Positions 47,550 to 59,453 of a DNA stretch of 64,000 bases are shown here, in pieces; within the stretch, counting starts at the first letter, position 1; each line of letters opens with the position of its first letter. The notes below the pieces were generated by a model, which saw only the letters and a list, made by a program, of their open reading frames with translations, was not told where the DNA came from and did not search any database. Both the position numbers and the translations under genes were made by a program. Source of the stretch: Polytrichum commune (taxonomy: Eukaryota; Streptophyta; Polytrichopsida; Polytrichales; Polytrichaceae); assembly GCA_950295325.1 (NCBI GenBank), contig OX485809.1:37701081-37765080 (forward strand), read 5' to 3'.

Positions 47550-48950
47550 TCATTTACCGGATTTTTTCCTATCTCCTCCGACAACCTAGACAAGTGGTCC
47601 GCTTGTAAATGCATACGACCCGGTTTATATTCCACCGTGTAGTCGAATTCTTCTAATAACAAAACCCACCTAGCTAACCTACCACTTAACTCCGCCTTGT
47701 TAATTAGATACTTGATAGCCATGTGGTCAACAAAAAATACAACCGGGTTGCACATGAGGTAATGCCTAAACTTTTTAACGGAAAACACCATGGCTAGGCA
47801 CTCCCTCTCCGTTGTAGAGTAGTTTCTTTCGGCGGGGGTCAATTGCTTACTCGCATAAGCTATAGGTTGATCCTTCTCTTTTTCTCCCGTTGCTTGACAA
47901 AGCGCACTCCCTATTGCCACATTACTAGCATCACAATAGACGTGAAAAGGTTTACCCCAATTGGGTGGTATCAACACCGGATAGGTGCTCAACCTATCCC
48001 GCAATTCCTCAAAGGCTTTTTGACAAGCATCCGTCCACTCGAATTTGACATCCTTTTTGAGCAAATGGGTAATGGGCACCGCTATCTTTGAAAAATTAGG
48101 AATAAGTTCCCGGTACCATCCCACATGTCCTAACAACTTAGAGATCCCCTTGGAATTGGTTGGAGTTGCCAAGTCGCTTATGGCCGCAATCTTATCCGGA
48201 TCGGGTTCTCTACCTTTCTCACTAACAACATAACCCAACAACACTCCCTTATTCACTCCCAAAAATGTCTTATCCGGGTTCAATGCTAACCTCATCTTCC
48301 TACACCTAACCAATGCCTCCCTGACACAATGTAGGTGATCATCCACATTACTTTGTGTGCTAAAATCGTCCACAAAGACGGTCATGGATTTGAACAACAA
48401 GTCGGTGAAGATATACATTACTAATCGTTGGAAAGTAGCCGGGGCATTACATAACCCAAATGGCATCACTACCCACACAAAAGTACCCCAAGGTGTAGTA
48501 AAAGCCGTTTTATGGATATCTTGGAGGGCTATGGAAATTTGATTATAACCCGCATACCCATCCATAAAGGTATATCGCGAATGACCTCCAACCTCCTCAA
48601 GCAACAAGGTGATAAAAGGTAAGGGGAAGTGATCCTTTTGTGTGCACGAATTCAATTTCCTATAGTCGACACAAACCCTTAATTTCCCATTTTTTTTCTT
48701 TACTAAGACCATAGGAGAAACCCAATCCGTGATTTCCACCGGTTTGATAAACCCGGCCTTCAATAACCTTTCCAATTCCGCTTTCACCAACAATTGCAAT
48801 TGAGGATTCATCCTCCTCTCCTTTTGTCTAATTGGCCTCGCCCCCGGAATTAAAGGAATCCGGTGCTCTACCATTTCCCTAGGAATTCCCTTAAGCTCAT
48901 CGTAGGACCATGCAAAAGTATCACTAAACTCATCCACCAAATTGCTATAC
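47550..48950 (-). pseudogene. gypsy element: reverse transcriptase and RNase H region
   Basis: Copies the element's RNA into DNA. The RT palm shows RVCVDYRKLNSCTQKDHFPLP, then MPFGLCNAPATFQR and the catalytic VFVDDF (about 48.37 kb). RNase H shows FHVYCDASNVAIGSALCQ and a TERECLAMV segment (47.75-47.95 kb), then a bridge to integrase. Conserved residues are present. Domain order RT-RNase H-integrase is that of Ty3/gypsy. Confidence 0.93.
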
Positions 48951-49649
48951 TCCCTAACCTCTTTCTCCCCCAATTTGGAGCCCATCTTCATTTGTCGGGT
49001 TTTTCCATTCTTTAATTTCACATCCACGTACCGCCAATCCGCTTCCGACACATGTGCTTGTTCCTCTTTGTTCCGATACCAATCGGAAGGCACATTGGGG
49101 TAATCTTTCACATCTTGACCTACAACTATCCCCGTAGACGTGGTCTTGAAATGTAAAGGCTCCTCCAATTTCGATGACTCAATAATCACATCCTCCTCTT
49201 GAGTCCCATCTACATGAATTAAACTAACCTCATCCTCTTCCACGTCATCTACCCAAGGTGTTAACCCACCGCTAACCCACTCTTCCTCGGTGAGCACCTC
49301 ACATGGCTCCAACAATGAGCCCTCTCCTAAACTAACACTAGGAAATTCACTCCCTAAGCCTACTTGGTGAAATGTAACCATTACATCAACCTCGGACTCG
49401 GGGTACTCCCTTAGCCATTGGGCATAATCCCCATTATCCCCATAATTGTAAAAATTAGGACCTAGACTTCCCGAGCCCGAATCTATAACAACCCTTTGAC
49501 CTTCGGGATGGACGACTCCCACCAATGCCTTGCCAATCTCATTCTCGTTTAAGTCATCAATTTCCTTCTCCAATGGCAAATACATCTCCTTCTTCATCCA
49601 TCCTTCTAATGAACCAATGGACACTATGACCCTATTACCCTCCGGACCA

Positions 49650-50000
49650 TAAGTGATGGATGGTTTAGGTCCACCCCAATTGACCATAGCATTCGCCATC
49701 CGCAACCAAGGCCTACCTAGCAAAATGGGGAAGGTGTCCTTGTTGGAGTGCATTTTAATGACATGGAAGGTGACCAAGTACTCCTCACCTCCCGTAGTCA
49801 TTCTACAATCCTTGATCATCCCCAAAGGCGTAGTCGAACTTTGATTTGCCATATTTATGACCAAAGGTGAAGGCCCCGTGAGTCCAAGTCCCAATTTTTT
49901 CATAGTATCCTCCGGTAGTATATTTAGACTACTCCCTCCGTCGACTAGCACATTAGGAACCACCTTATCTACTATAACAACTTCTATTTCTATAGCTTTC
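49650..50000 (-). pseudogene. gypsy element: aspartic protease region
   Basis: Processes the polyprotein. The active-site motif reads VLVDGGSSLNIL at about 49.93 kb, that is DGGS where retroviral-type proteases have D(T/S)G(A/S); DGG forms occur in plant gypsy lineages. A flap-like and a final LLGRPWL segment follow. It acts as a dimer in the family. Confidence 0.85.
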
Positions 50001-50899
50001 ACGTCTCTTCCACCTTGTGATTGGATCCTAGCGGCTATTTTAGCTTTCACCTTCCTCATCCTCTTGTGTACCGGCATTCCCTCCTTTAATGTTTTCCTTG
50101 CCGTGGGTGAAATTTCCAATAGTTGGCCGAAAGTAATATCCGCCTTGAGTGTACTAAGGTCCGCCCACAAGTCGTACCCGGTAGATCTTTCCACCTTAGA
50201 ATTACCCACTACGTCGAATTCGTCTACGGGAACCCCCGGTCCTTCCCATTCACCCACATCGCTATTATCCAAGTCATGTACCGCATTAGTCCTCTCCCTA
50301 TCTTGTAAAATTATATTTTCCCTCTCCACATCCTTAGTAGCTCTTCTAGCTACCCTATCCAACTCGGAGAGATTAATCTCTTCATCCGAAGAGTAATTTC
50401 CTTGCTCTCCTATTCCTACCTCCAACGGGGCATCCCCTCTCCTAGCCCTAGTAGTTACCGCTAGTGCAGGTGCTTCTTCAACCACACCCTTACCCTTCAC
50501 TAACTCATATGTAATAGCATTGGTGTGAGGAGGCCATTGACTTTGCTCCTCTCCAATTCTCGTTGGGAGAGGAAGCATGTCATCACATGTGGCCTCCAAC
50601 ACTCCATCCATGAACCTAACATCTTGGGAGTTAGATGGTCCCGGATCCGTTGGAGGCGCTTGTCTCCCGTTACTACCATTAGGTGGAACTCCTTGTCTAT
50701 TTTGTATTGGAATGTAACCGGTTGTAGTTTGCAAGCCCGCCGGTGGATGAAAAGTTTGCCTAGCATTACTATGGTCATAGTATAAGTTAGGTGGCCTAAG
50801 TTCATTGGCCGGTACTCCTTGTGGCCTAGCACCTCGCATATTATCCCTTGCTTGTTGTTGTGGATTAGCCACCGGGTAAGGGACATTAATTATTTTGTC

Positions 50900-52495
50900 C
50901 GGTTGGCGACACGTATCCGAGGGATGACTTCCTCCACAATTGCTACAATTAAACTCTTGACCTTCGGACCAATATTGTCCTTGAGCGTGCCACCTTCCAC
51001 AAAAGGGATGAAATTCCTTCTTCTCTAAATTTTTGCCACCTTGCCCTCTAGGTTGTGGTCCTCTATTGCTTCCATTTCCATAGTGAGGTGGCGCTTGACC
51101 TCGTTGATTTTGTTGAGGTGGGTTACCGTTTCCTCTTTGGTCACGGTTTTGTCCACTTCTACAAAATTGACGCGTGTGGCCCGGTTGGCCACATTGGACA
51201 CACCATAATCCGGAAGAATGCCTACCCGACTCAACCGGGGGTGGAGGCCCCGGTTGTTGACTCCGGATCATTAATGACATTTGATCCGTGAGGCTTTGCA
51301 TTTGTTTTATCATAGCCTCTTGGAATCCTAGTTGGCTAGCACCTAGTCTTCTCTCAACCTCCTCCAAGTGTGGATCCGTTCTAGGGGCCGGTAGTGCCAA
51401 AAGAGGTGCCGGTTCCCTAACCGCTAAAGGTCGGGGACCGGTGTCCACAATGGCATATGGAATTTGGTTCTCATACTTAGCGGGTTCTACCGCTACCACC
51501 CTAGGGCGTATGGGGATGAATTGTGGGATCAATTCATCCTCCCTTCTTCATAGCCTTTCGTGATCTTTATCCAAGTTTTCAATATCTCTAGCCGCACGCT
51601 TGGCATCCGCCAAGGTCAAGGGATTCCTTTCTAGAACACCCCTAATAGTTCCGGACTTAAAAAACCCTTGAATGAAAAATTGCTTTAGCGTGTCGTCGTT
51701 GAGCATGGTACCCACAAATCTAGTGCACACTAAATCAAACCTCCTAATGTAAGCCGAAATTTCTTCCTCCCTTCCTTGCTTCAATGACGACAATGCCCTT
51801 AATGCGGTACTTTGACCCACTTCCGGCCTAAATTCGTTAAGAAACTCCCTTTGTAATTGTTCCCATCCCCTAAAATGTCCCTCGGCATGATCCCGATACC
51901 ATTCATAGGCTTCCCCCTCTAGAGTGGTAGGAAACCACACTAACCAATAACCCGGGTCGGTTATGAGGAAGCTAGCCAACCGTTCGATATACCGTTCCAT
52001 GTGCCGAGAGGGGTCCTCATCCTTGGTCCCATAAAATTTAGGGAGATGAGATGGCATATCCATCGCCGCTAAATTTTGTGGAACCACAATTGGTAGGCCT
52101 CTTGGCCTAACCAATGGGTCTATTGGAGGTATAGGAGGTATGGGCGGAATTGGGGGTATGGGTGGTGGATCCATCCCCCGTTCCTCGGCCATGGTGACCG
52201 GTGAACTATTCAACAATCCCCTATCAACTTCTACCGGGAATTCTTCTCTAAGTGTGTAATTTTCCGAAGAAGTTTCACCACTCAATTTGGAGGGAGTGAT
52301 CCCCTCTTCAAGTTGAGCTCCAAGTTCTAAGGTGTCTAGAATTGACCTAGTCCTAGGTTCGACGTTCAAACAACTCTCTATTCTAACATTATCTTGTTCT
52401 AATCTATCACTGATTTTAGAGGACCGCCTCTTTCGAGTAGATTTCTCTAGTCCTACTATCAAACTTGGTTTTTGTGAGCGAGTCCTACCTTGCAT
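50900..52495 (-). pseudogene. gypsy element: gag region
   Basis: Structural protein that forms the particle. The N-terminal part is charged, with a PPIPPIPPIPPI run near 52.13 kb. It is followed by the capsid-type segment seen across plant gypsy elements (PKFYGTKDEDP, AYEWYRDH and LQREFLNEF, about 51.8-52.05 kb). Nucleocapsid knuckles follow: CVQCGQPGHTRQFC (about 51.16-51.20 kb) and a second, CSNCGGSHPSDTC. About 0.9 kb of leader lies between this and the 5' LTR. Confidence 0.88.
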
Positions 52496-53377
52496 TCCAT
52501 AAGAATCGATCGACCCTCACTTGACCACACATAATCCTAGCAATTCCCCTCTTAATATTTTCACTTGTCTTGGTGTGGTTATAATTTTTTTAGGAGGTGA
52601 GGAAAAGAACCTGCAAGCCCACTTAGGTGAAAGAATCCCAATAGGGGATAGGCATGTTCATGTTAATTTTTTGGTTAAGTCGGAGCATCACCTCCGCACC
52701 TTCCCGCAAATTAACACTCACCACAATACCGATTGTGAGGGGGTGACCTTCCGAGTAGATTATGTTAAAAGTCGAGGCTTCACCCTTCAACTTCTCACAC
52801 CATCCACAATTTGGGAATTACCCTCTACAACGGATAACAACAATCACGAGTACAAAAGACATTCCTTAATTAGTTAATGAGTTCACTTTGAAGAAATAAA
52901 CATACCTTGAGCAATCGCATCCCCTTGTGAGTTAGCACTCCCCTCAATCGTGACTCAATGTAACAACACCATAAACTTTGTAAAATATTAATTTAATCTA
53001 GAGCATGAAATGACAACTCCCAAAACTTTGAGACTCACCCCGAGGTGAGTGTCAAAGTTCAATGTCCTAAGGTGAATTTACCCTCTAATATTTTAATGAG
53101 CTACTCGGTTATAGGTTCCTTTTAAGTTCTTAGCAAATCCCCAAAAAGGTTGAGGACGTATCTTCGCCGCGCTCCTTCCTCAAAAATGAATTTGCGTAAT
53201 TGACAATGCAATTCATTCCAAGGAATAGTTGAAATACAATGAATTCAAATGTAACCCAAAGAGAGAATACTTACCGAGTTTCGGGTGCTCCTTCCCTTCT
53301 CTCAAGTTTGTGTCTCCAATTTTTCCTAGTTGCCTCCAAGTCTCCTAGTCGCCTCCAAGTCTTGTAACTACCTTCCG

Positions 53378-53404
53378 CTTCGCTCCCGGCGGACGCACCA
53401 ATTA
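53378..53404 (-). promoter_or_regulatory. gypsy element primer binding site
   Basis: Immediately inside the 5' LTR the minus strand reads TAATTGGTGCGTCCGCCGGG. The TGG start, the GC-rich body and the short AT spacer resemble the tRNA-Asp-type primer sites of Athila/Tat elements (TGGCGCCGTTGCCGGGGA) but do not match exactly; I cannot assign the tRNA. A second, similar sequence lies in opposite direction beside the other LTR (46195-46215). Confidence 0.6.
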
Positions 53405-55331
53405 TGTGAGGCCAAACCCCCCACCCTTAAGCGTCCGTAGTCCGAGTAGTGGGTTTGGGCTCACATTCCTCCGCGGTATTGGATTTGGACTTGGATGAGT
53501 CCATAGTGCAAGGTTCACCCTTCAAGTGGTCTTGGATTTAACTTTGGTCTTTGCTTCCTTTGTCTTGCCATCGCGAGAGTGCTCCACATTCTCCATTAAG
53601 TTGTGCACGTGGTTTATTTTTAAAGAGATGATGCAAGTGTTAAAAAAAACACTATTCTCTATAGTCAATCTCAAATACATTTACTTGTGAAAGCCACACA
53701 TAACACTAACTAGCATAATGTAACTAACTACTTGTCTATGAGCTAATTAGGTAGGCTATCTACTAAGCTCCTTCATGAACCCATCTCTTTACTTTCTAAT
53801 TACATAAACCTAGCTCCTTCATAAACCCAGCTCCTTCATAAACCCAGCTTCTTAGCTTCTAACTAAACAAACCCAGCTCCTTCATAAACCCAGCTCCTTC
53901 ATGAACCCAGCTCCTTAGCTTCTAACTAAACAAACCCAGGTCCTTCATAAACCCAGCTCTTTACTTTCTAACTAAACAAACCCAGCTCCTTCATAAACCC
54001 AGCTCCTTACTTCTAACTAAATAAACCCAGCTCCTTACTTCTAATTAAATAAACCCAGCTCCTTCATAAACCCAGCTCCTTAGCTGCGGCTACTTCTAAC
54101 TAAGTTTCTCCACCCTCAACCACAAAAACCAGAAAATGAACAAAAGAGAGCTTCTCCAAGGCCTCCCCCTAATTCACCTACCTAATTCCACTAATTCCAC
54201 TAAGTCCCCTACCTAATTCCACAATTTTTCCCGAGCTCTAAGAGCTCAACTTCCTAGAGAAGAGAGGGAGAGAGAGAATTTCCTAACTTCACTAAGACTA
54301 ACTAATCCACACAAGTATATTTTTGCACTCATCACAACATCAAGTGCTCAACTCTTAAACATGGAACTTGCAACCACGTGTATTCAAAACATGAACTTTA
54401 AGTACCACAAATTGGAATCATGAATTAACTTTAAAATCCTTCACGTCAACACTAATTCTACCAAGAGGTCAAGCCCTCTTCAAGGCTAACAAGCCTTGGC
54501 TCTCAAACTAAAAACTAAGCACACACATGTGCTCCAATATGGCTTCCCACACCCACACTTATAACTCGTGGGGTGCCTTGGAGCACAAAGGAAAGAGAGG
54601 ATGAGTGAGGGAAGAATGAGGGATTATATAGTAAGCTTGAGGGGGTGAGCACCCTCAAGGCTCACGATAAGCCCTTGAGATTTCCTCCTACTTAGTAGGC
54701 GCCAATCCTATCTTCTAAGCCTTCCTCCCTCAAATGATCAACAAGGATCCTAATTCGAACATTTAACTAGCCTTGGTTTTCTACCTACCACACTTTACCA
54801 AACTTGGGATGCTTCAACCCAAACTTAGCCTCCTTCGCTTTCCGCCGCCATAACTTTCTCCCCTTACTTTCCCAAATCGTCGCTCACCACTTAATTCAAA
54901 CCACGATGCTTAACTCGTGATTTGATTGGTGCTTTGAGAATTTGCTTATCCTCCACCTTGCATTCTTCCTTGGGCCTTCCCCATTAAGTGGCCATGATGA
55001 GGTGGTCCACTTGTGCGCTCCATGTGATCCTCCATTCATCCCAATTCGAATGCACTTGCCTCTTGAGTCACTTTGGTTGTCTCCATCCATTTGTACTAGC
55101 CTACTCACTAACTACTCAATCCAAGTTCTCCTTACCTATCCTCATTCACTCAAATCCTTCCGAAGGTAAAAACACAATAACAACTCACATCCTAGCCTCT
55201 TACAACATGGTACTTCTAAGACTAACATTTCACTCTTTTTATATTTTTGTGAAGTAACATGCTACTTCAAAGTGCATCAACTAACGTTTCAAGGGTCTAA
55301 GACTAAATGTGGGCACCCTTTTGGGCTCACA
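53405..55331 (-). repeat. 5' LTR of the gypsy element
   Basis: 1927 bp, the same length as the 3' LTR and apparently identical to it. In coding direction it starts TGTGAGCCCAAAAGGG at 55331. The AT-rich TATATAAT near 54.62 kb (minus) is a candidate TATA box. Outer flank CCAAC (55332-55336). Confidence 0.95.
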
Positions 55332-55806
55332 CCAACATTTTCTTCGTTTGTCACAAGTTCTTCAAGTGCAACATTCAAGAAGGTGACAACATATTGGACC
55401 ACATCAATAAGGACAAAGCGTTTGCGGATCAACTCACGTATTTAGAGGTATCCGTGCGGGAGGAAAACATCATCATGACTTTGCTCAAGAGTTTGCCGGC
55501 TTTGTATGAATACTTGATCACCGCTTTGGAGACGATGCCGATAAAAGAATTTATGATGGACTATGTGACGGCACGTTTGATGCACGAAATATCAAAGCAC
55601 AAGGAGAAAAAAATTCCAATGCGAAGACGCGGCAATGGTGTCGTGTGAAAGCAAAGCGGACAATACACCTTCGCGATAAGGCATAAAGATGTGCTTTTAT
55701 TACGGTAAACTGGACCACATTACATGATTTTGCCATAAAACGAAGAACAAAGAGAGGGAGAATGCCAATTGTCCATTCTCATCTCTAGTCCTATTGAGTT
55801 CCAATA

Positions 55807-56390
55807 CATAAGCTGCCAAAGGCATCACATTGTCAATTGCCATCACACACCTTATATTTTGGGTAATGGTTGTGTTTTTATAGGCATAGAACAACAAACA
55901 AACAAAACACATTCCCAACCAAAGAAATTAATAATAGATTGTGAAAATAATAAAAAATGGGTGGAAAGTGCACTCAAACCAAAATTGGTGTGCACTGGAG
56001 GAGCTTAGGCAATTCGTTGTGAATGTGTTGTGTGGAAGGTGTTTTAAAATTTATACTTTAGAGAAGGGATAATTTGTGTGTCCCGATGATGCAACAATGC
56101 AACATAAGATGTTAGCAAGTTTGATTGAAATTGATTTTGGAAATGGGGTGTGTGGGCACCGATATTATCAAATGGTCTTGGGCCGTCATGCATTAAGTTG
56201 TGATGGAAATTATTTGTGTAGAGTTCCAATTCTTGCCCATGTAGATTGCATACTCACAACCCAAGGTAAGCGAAGAAACGAGTCACTTAAAAGCAAATTT
56301 GCAACTCCTAACTACTTAATTAACCTAGAGGTCTGCCACGTGTCACATGAATCATCCCAACCCAAGGCCGCCATTTATCAAAATTGGTGG
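55807..56390. other. flank of copia element 3, no gene seen
   Basis: AT-rich sequence after the LTR tail. A plus-strand frame of 109 codons at 56076-56405 has no recognisable domain. The base after the LTR tail reads CATAA, against CATGG before the 5' LTR of element 3, so a target duplication is at best partial. Confidence 0.4.
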
Positions 56391-57110
56391 AGCTTTGCAC
56401 TATGACCGCCAAGGCCCATGGGCCCGGCATGGGGACTTTGATTATAAGTACATGTTGGCTTATCCAACACCCCTTAGTCGACTGGGCTGTCCAAGGTGGC
56501 TCACCAGAGTAATGGCCACTTCACACTATGGCCGTCGAAGTCGAGAGCCCGTGGGATTGAGTGGTCAAACTTTGTTGAGAGTCCAAAGAAATGGGCTGAA
56601 AAAACATAGTTAATAAAACATAGTAATTGGGGTCTTCAGCCGGGCATAGTATGAAGCCTCCAAAGGCCAAGCCCAAAGTCCAAACCTTTGGCCATGAACT
56701 CCCATGGTCTCTCAACTTGGACGGCTATAGTGTGAAGCCTTCAGAGGCCAAGCCCAATGTCCAAACCCAAAGGAGCATCCCACTTTGTTCCTTGTCCAAA
56801 ACAACCCCTCCAATTTAATAACCAAGATTTTGTCAATGATTGATTTTTTTAATGAAGAAAACCAATGGCCTCTCGACCATAGTTTGGGTTTCCATTCCTG
56901 TCCAACCCAAACTTCCTTCTAGAGTCCATCGCCTTCTTTAAAAAATAATCACTTGGAATTGCAATAGCCTTTGGACTTTGGCCTTAGTGTGAAGGGTCGA
57001 GAGGCTGAACTCTTGGTTCTTGCAGTGTGATTGGGTGAAAATTGACGGCCTCTCAACCTTTGGCCAGAGTGTGAAGCGCCCCTAAGGTTGGTAGCCTTCC
57101 GGTTACCAAA
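56390..57110. repeat. GC-rich degenerate repeat with TAGTGTGAAG motif
   Basis: A stretch of higher GC in which TAGTGTGAAGCC/GGCTTCACACTA-like motifs recur at about 56395, 56518, 56645, 56728, 56985 and 57065, in both orientations. They are often followed by AGGCCAAGCCCAA and then CCAAACC. The two best units (56646-56690 and 56732-56778) are about 85 bp apart. No protein or transposon ends were recognised. Confidence 0.5.
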
Positions 57111-58763
57111 TTGGGGCTAGGAATATGAGAGTGCCAATATTGGAAATGTCAGGAGGAGGCCAGAAACAAGCTAGGGATGGTTGGCAAAGTTTATAGTTAC
57201 AGCACATCAACACAATTGCCGGTAGACTGAATGCAGTAACCTTAAAATTTTCAAGCTACGGTTTCTGACAGAGAGGAGCATTATTGTCCAGGAATTTTAT
57301 CTAACATATTTCCAGACTCATCACAAGCTCTGATGAAGCTGAATAAGGTTATAAACTTCAGAGTTGTCTGCTATTCGAACACAAAACAGGAATATATATA
57401 TTACCTTTGTCATATCGCAGCAGACACCCAAAATGAATGGCCCACAAATCACGTGCCTGATACAAAAGCATGTTTGGGAAACGATATATCAGAGCCTCAC
57501 AGACTGGATGAACACTGAATTGTTATTTGTAGTTTGAGATTGATGTGGTTGCAAAGGGGTATTCCAGACAAATATTTATCTAGCAAGTTTGACAATGCAA
57601 CATCTCTTAAGTATAGGCTCACACATGTACCCTATTTTGTTGGTGGGAGAATCACCATTTCATGTTCTTCTCTTTGTGGACACGAATGAGTACACACATC
57701 TGAGTTTGAAATCCGCAAGTTTTAAAGAATACCTTTATAGTGAAAAGGCACTTCACAAATTTGCAAGATATTTGTGTACATCTTTGAAAACAACCAGCTC
57801 AATCTGTGTATTCATTTAAAGAACAAACATACACTACCGATACCTAAATTGAGGGAGGTACGTGTTTGGTGATGTTTTATCACAGATATACTAAAGCAAA
57901 CAAAATTTCAAGATGTGAAACTCATCAGTAGAAGATGTAGTCCAAGAAACTCTAATCGAGTAACATAAACACTTGGCATACTGACATGTTTGGACCTTAT
58001 TCCAAGATAATACATTTTAGTTCATCTTGACAATCTCAACACACTGATTTGCTATTCAACTTCAATCATTTCAGAGATACTTGCACTTCGCTGTTTTTCC
58101 TATAGCTCACTTCTCTGTAGCCTTTCACCTTCTGTCTGTAATATATATATCAATTCACTGGAGACTGGCAGACTCTACTCTGACTTTAAAAATGACAAGG
58201 AAGACTGGAAAGCATACTCCTGTCTTCATCTTTCATGGTGTGCTCATACTATATGCCTCGTGGAAAGAACAGAGTACAAGCAAAAGCTACCTGACATTCA
58301 AATCTAACTTGTAATTTAGCTCAAGGTTATGTCAAGTAAACTCAAATCTAAACTTAGGAAATGCAGGACGAGTGTCAAATTGTGGAGAGTAGACAACGCA
58401 GCTATGTTAAATGTGATATTTGGTAGGCAATGTGCACAAGTTGTGAAACTTAATGAAAGACCTCTCTCTAAATTTACACTAACTTGGTTACATATATATC
58501 AATATGGAAATATTTATTGAACACAATACTTTACATCAGGGAGAGCAAGTACCACATTCAACCATGATATTCAGCATGGTAAACGTTCTGATAAAACTAA
58601 AGTCTCTTGTCGAGATTCACTCCAAAATGAAAACTTAGACACCGAAATTCAAGTGTGAATCACCAAACTTCCCTTCCCATGCTTATCTATCTATTAACAG
58701 ATGGAACAAAACATTTAGAAGGCATTCCATCAACAAGAAGGCAATTCTGTAGTGTATAAGCTA
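57110..58763. other. single-copy-looking DNA downstream of gene 2
   Basis: AT-rich sequence without repeats. The right end should contain the 3' untranslated region of the gene read leftwards from 60.35 kb. Open frames here are short and show no domain. Confidence 0.4.
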
Positions 58764-58856
58764 CTATTGCGCCAATATAGGTATAGGCTCCACCGCTGGC
58801 ATGCCAAGAGATTGAAAAGCTTGCACTGTTGCACATACAATTTCGAGATCAAGAAC
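58764..58856 (-). CDS. alternative last exon of gene 2
   Basis: Bounded on the right by an acceptor (CTGACAG before GTTCTTGATC). It reads VLDLEIVCATVQAFQSLGMP and ten more residues to a TAG, 31 codons in phase 0. If the exon at 60029-60352 is spliced straight to it, the reading frame stays open and gives a 138-residue protein; if the exon at 59454-59489 is included, translation stops earlier and this exon becomes 3' untranslated. The amino-acid character is more like real protein than chance. I do not recognise the family. Confidence 0.4.
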   Translation of the reverse strand, partial: VLDLEIVCATVQAFQSLGMPAVEPIPILAQ

Positions 58857-59453
58857 CTGTCAGACCATTTTAATGGGTCCTACTGGTTAACAATCTTAGT
58901 GATGTACATAAAGAACTTCGTATAATATATGAAAGGTCAAAATCACGATCAATCATTACAAGAACATACAAATTGTATGCAAAAGGCATTATTATTGTGA
59001 CTACTAAATCACTAGTAATGATTTATGCCATAAGCTTAACTCACGTAGTATGCAAAAGACATTATATGCTGGTTGTAGATGATTGATGAAGACAACTGGT
59101 GATGTAAAATCAACCATCCTAGATGTATTTAAAAACCGGATGCTCAATCCACATCAAGCGCCGTGGCTCTGTTTAAATTACATACACCACGAAGAAAATT
59201 ACTACACAGAATGTTTTTAGAATAAAGACAAATGAATCAAATATAATGAAGAACACAACATATTGCTGCATTGTTTTTCCCAAATAAAGGCTGCAAATCA
59301 GTAACATCTTCAGTGTTTAGTTGGAAACCCAGATGATTAAATAAAAAACCCAGAAGGCTTCCTTTTGCAACCACACCCAAAACACGACAGTGCAATGTGC
59401 AAAATCTGAATAGACTGGCAGACCAAATTTGAGGGAATTTCTTACCTGGGTCA

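Larger units (their letters stand above)
44268..55331 (-). mobile_element. young Ty3/gypsy element, Athila/Tat-like, nearly whole
   Basis: An 11,064-bp LTR retrotransposon coded on the minus strand, flanked by a perfect 5-bp duplication CCAAC (44263-44267 and 55332-55336). Both LTRs are 1927 bp. Coding order is gag with CCHC knuckles, aspartic protease, reverse transcriptase, RNase H and integrase; no envelope-like frame or chromodomain was seen. The RT sequence (FGLCNAPATFQR, VFVDDFS) is closer to the non-chromovirus Athila/Tat branch than to chromoviruses. It looks nearly whole, with about two breaks in the coding region, one of which could be a normal gag-pol frame arrangement. The matching LTRs imply a very recent insertion. 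Confidence 0.95.
42054..55806 (+). mobile_element. Ty1/copia element 3, internally deleted, split by the gypsy element
   Basis: Plus-strand copia derivative. It has a 5' LTR (42054-42313), a worn initiator-tRNA site, a long leader with 70-bp repeats, and gag (44.03-44.26 kb). The young gypsy element lies at 44268-55331; after it gag resumes (55337-55770) with a worn CCHC knuckle. A short tail of a 3' LTR (about 55773-55806, ending GAGTTCCAATA) closes it. Nearly everything between the gag knuckle and the LTR tail is missing. Gag segments read LWDIVNGSEKASPSSTKPK on the left and DQLTYLEVSVREENII on the right, homologous to element 1. Several breaks besides the gypsy insertion. Confidence 0.8.

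Noticed and set aside
46466-52495. Very long minus-strand open frames as a host gene
   Set aside because: Gag, protease, RT, RNase H and integrase motifs between matching LTRs with a target duplication identify a retrotransposon.
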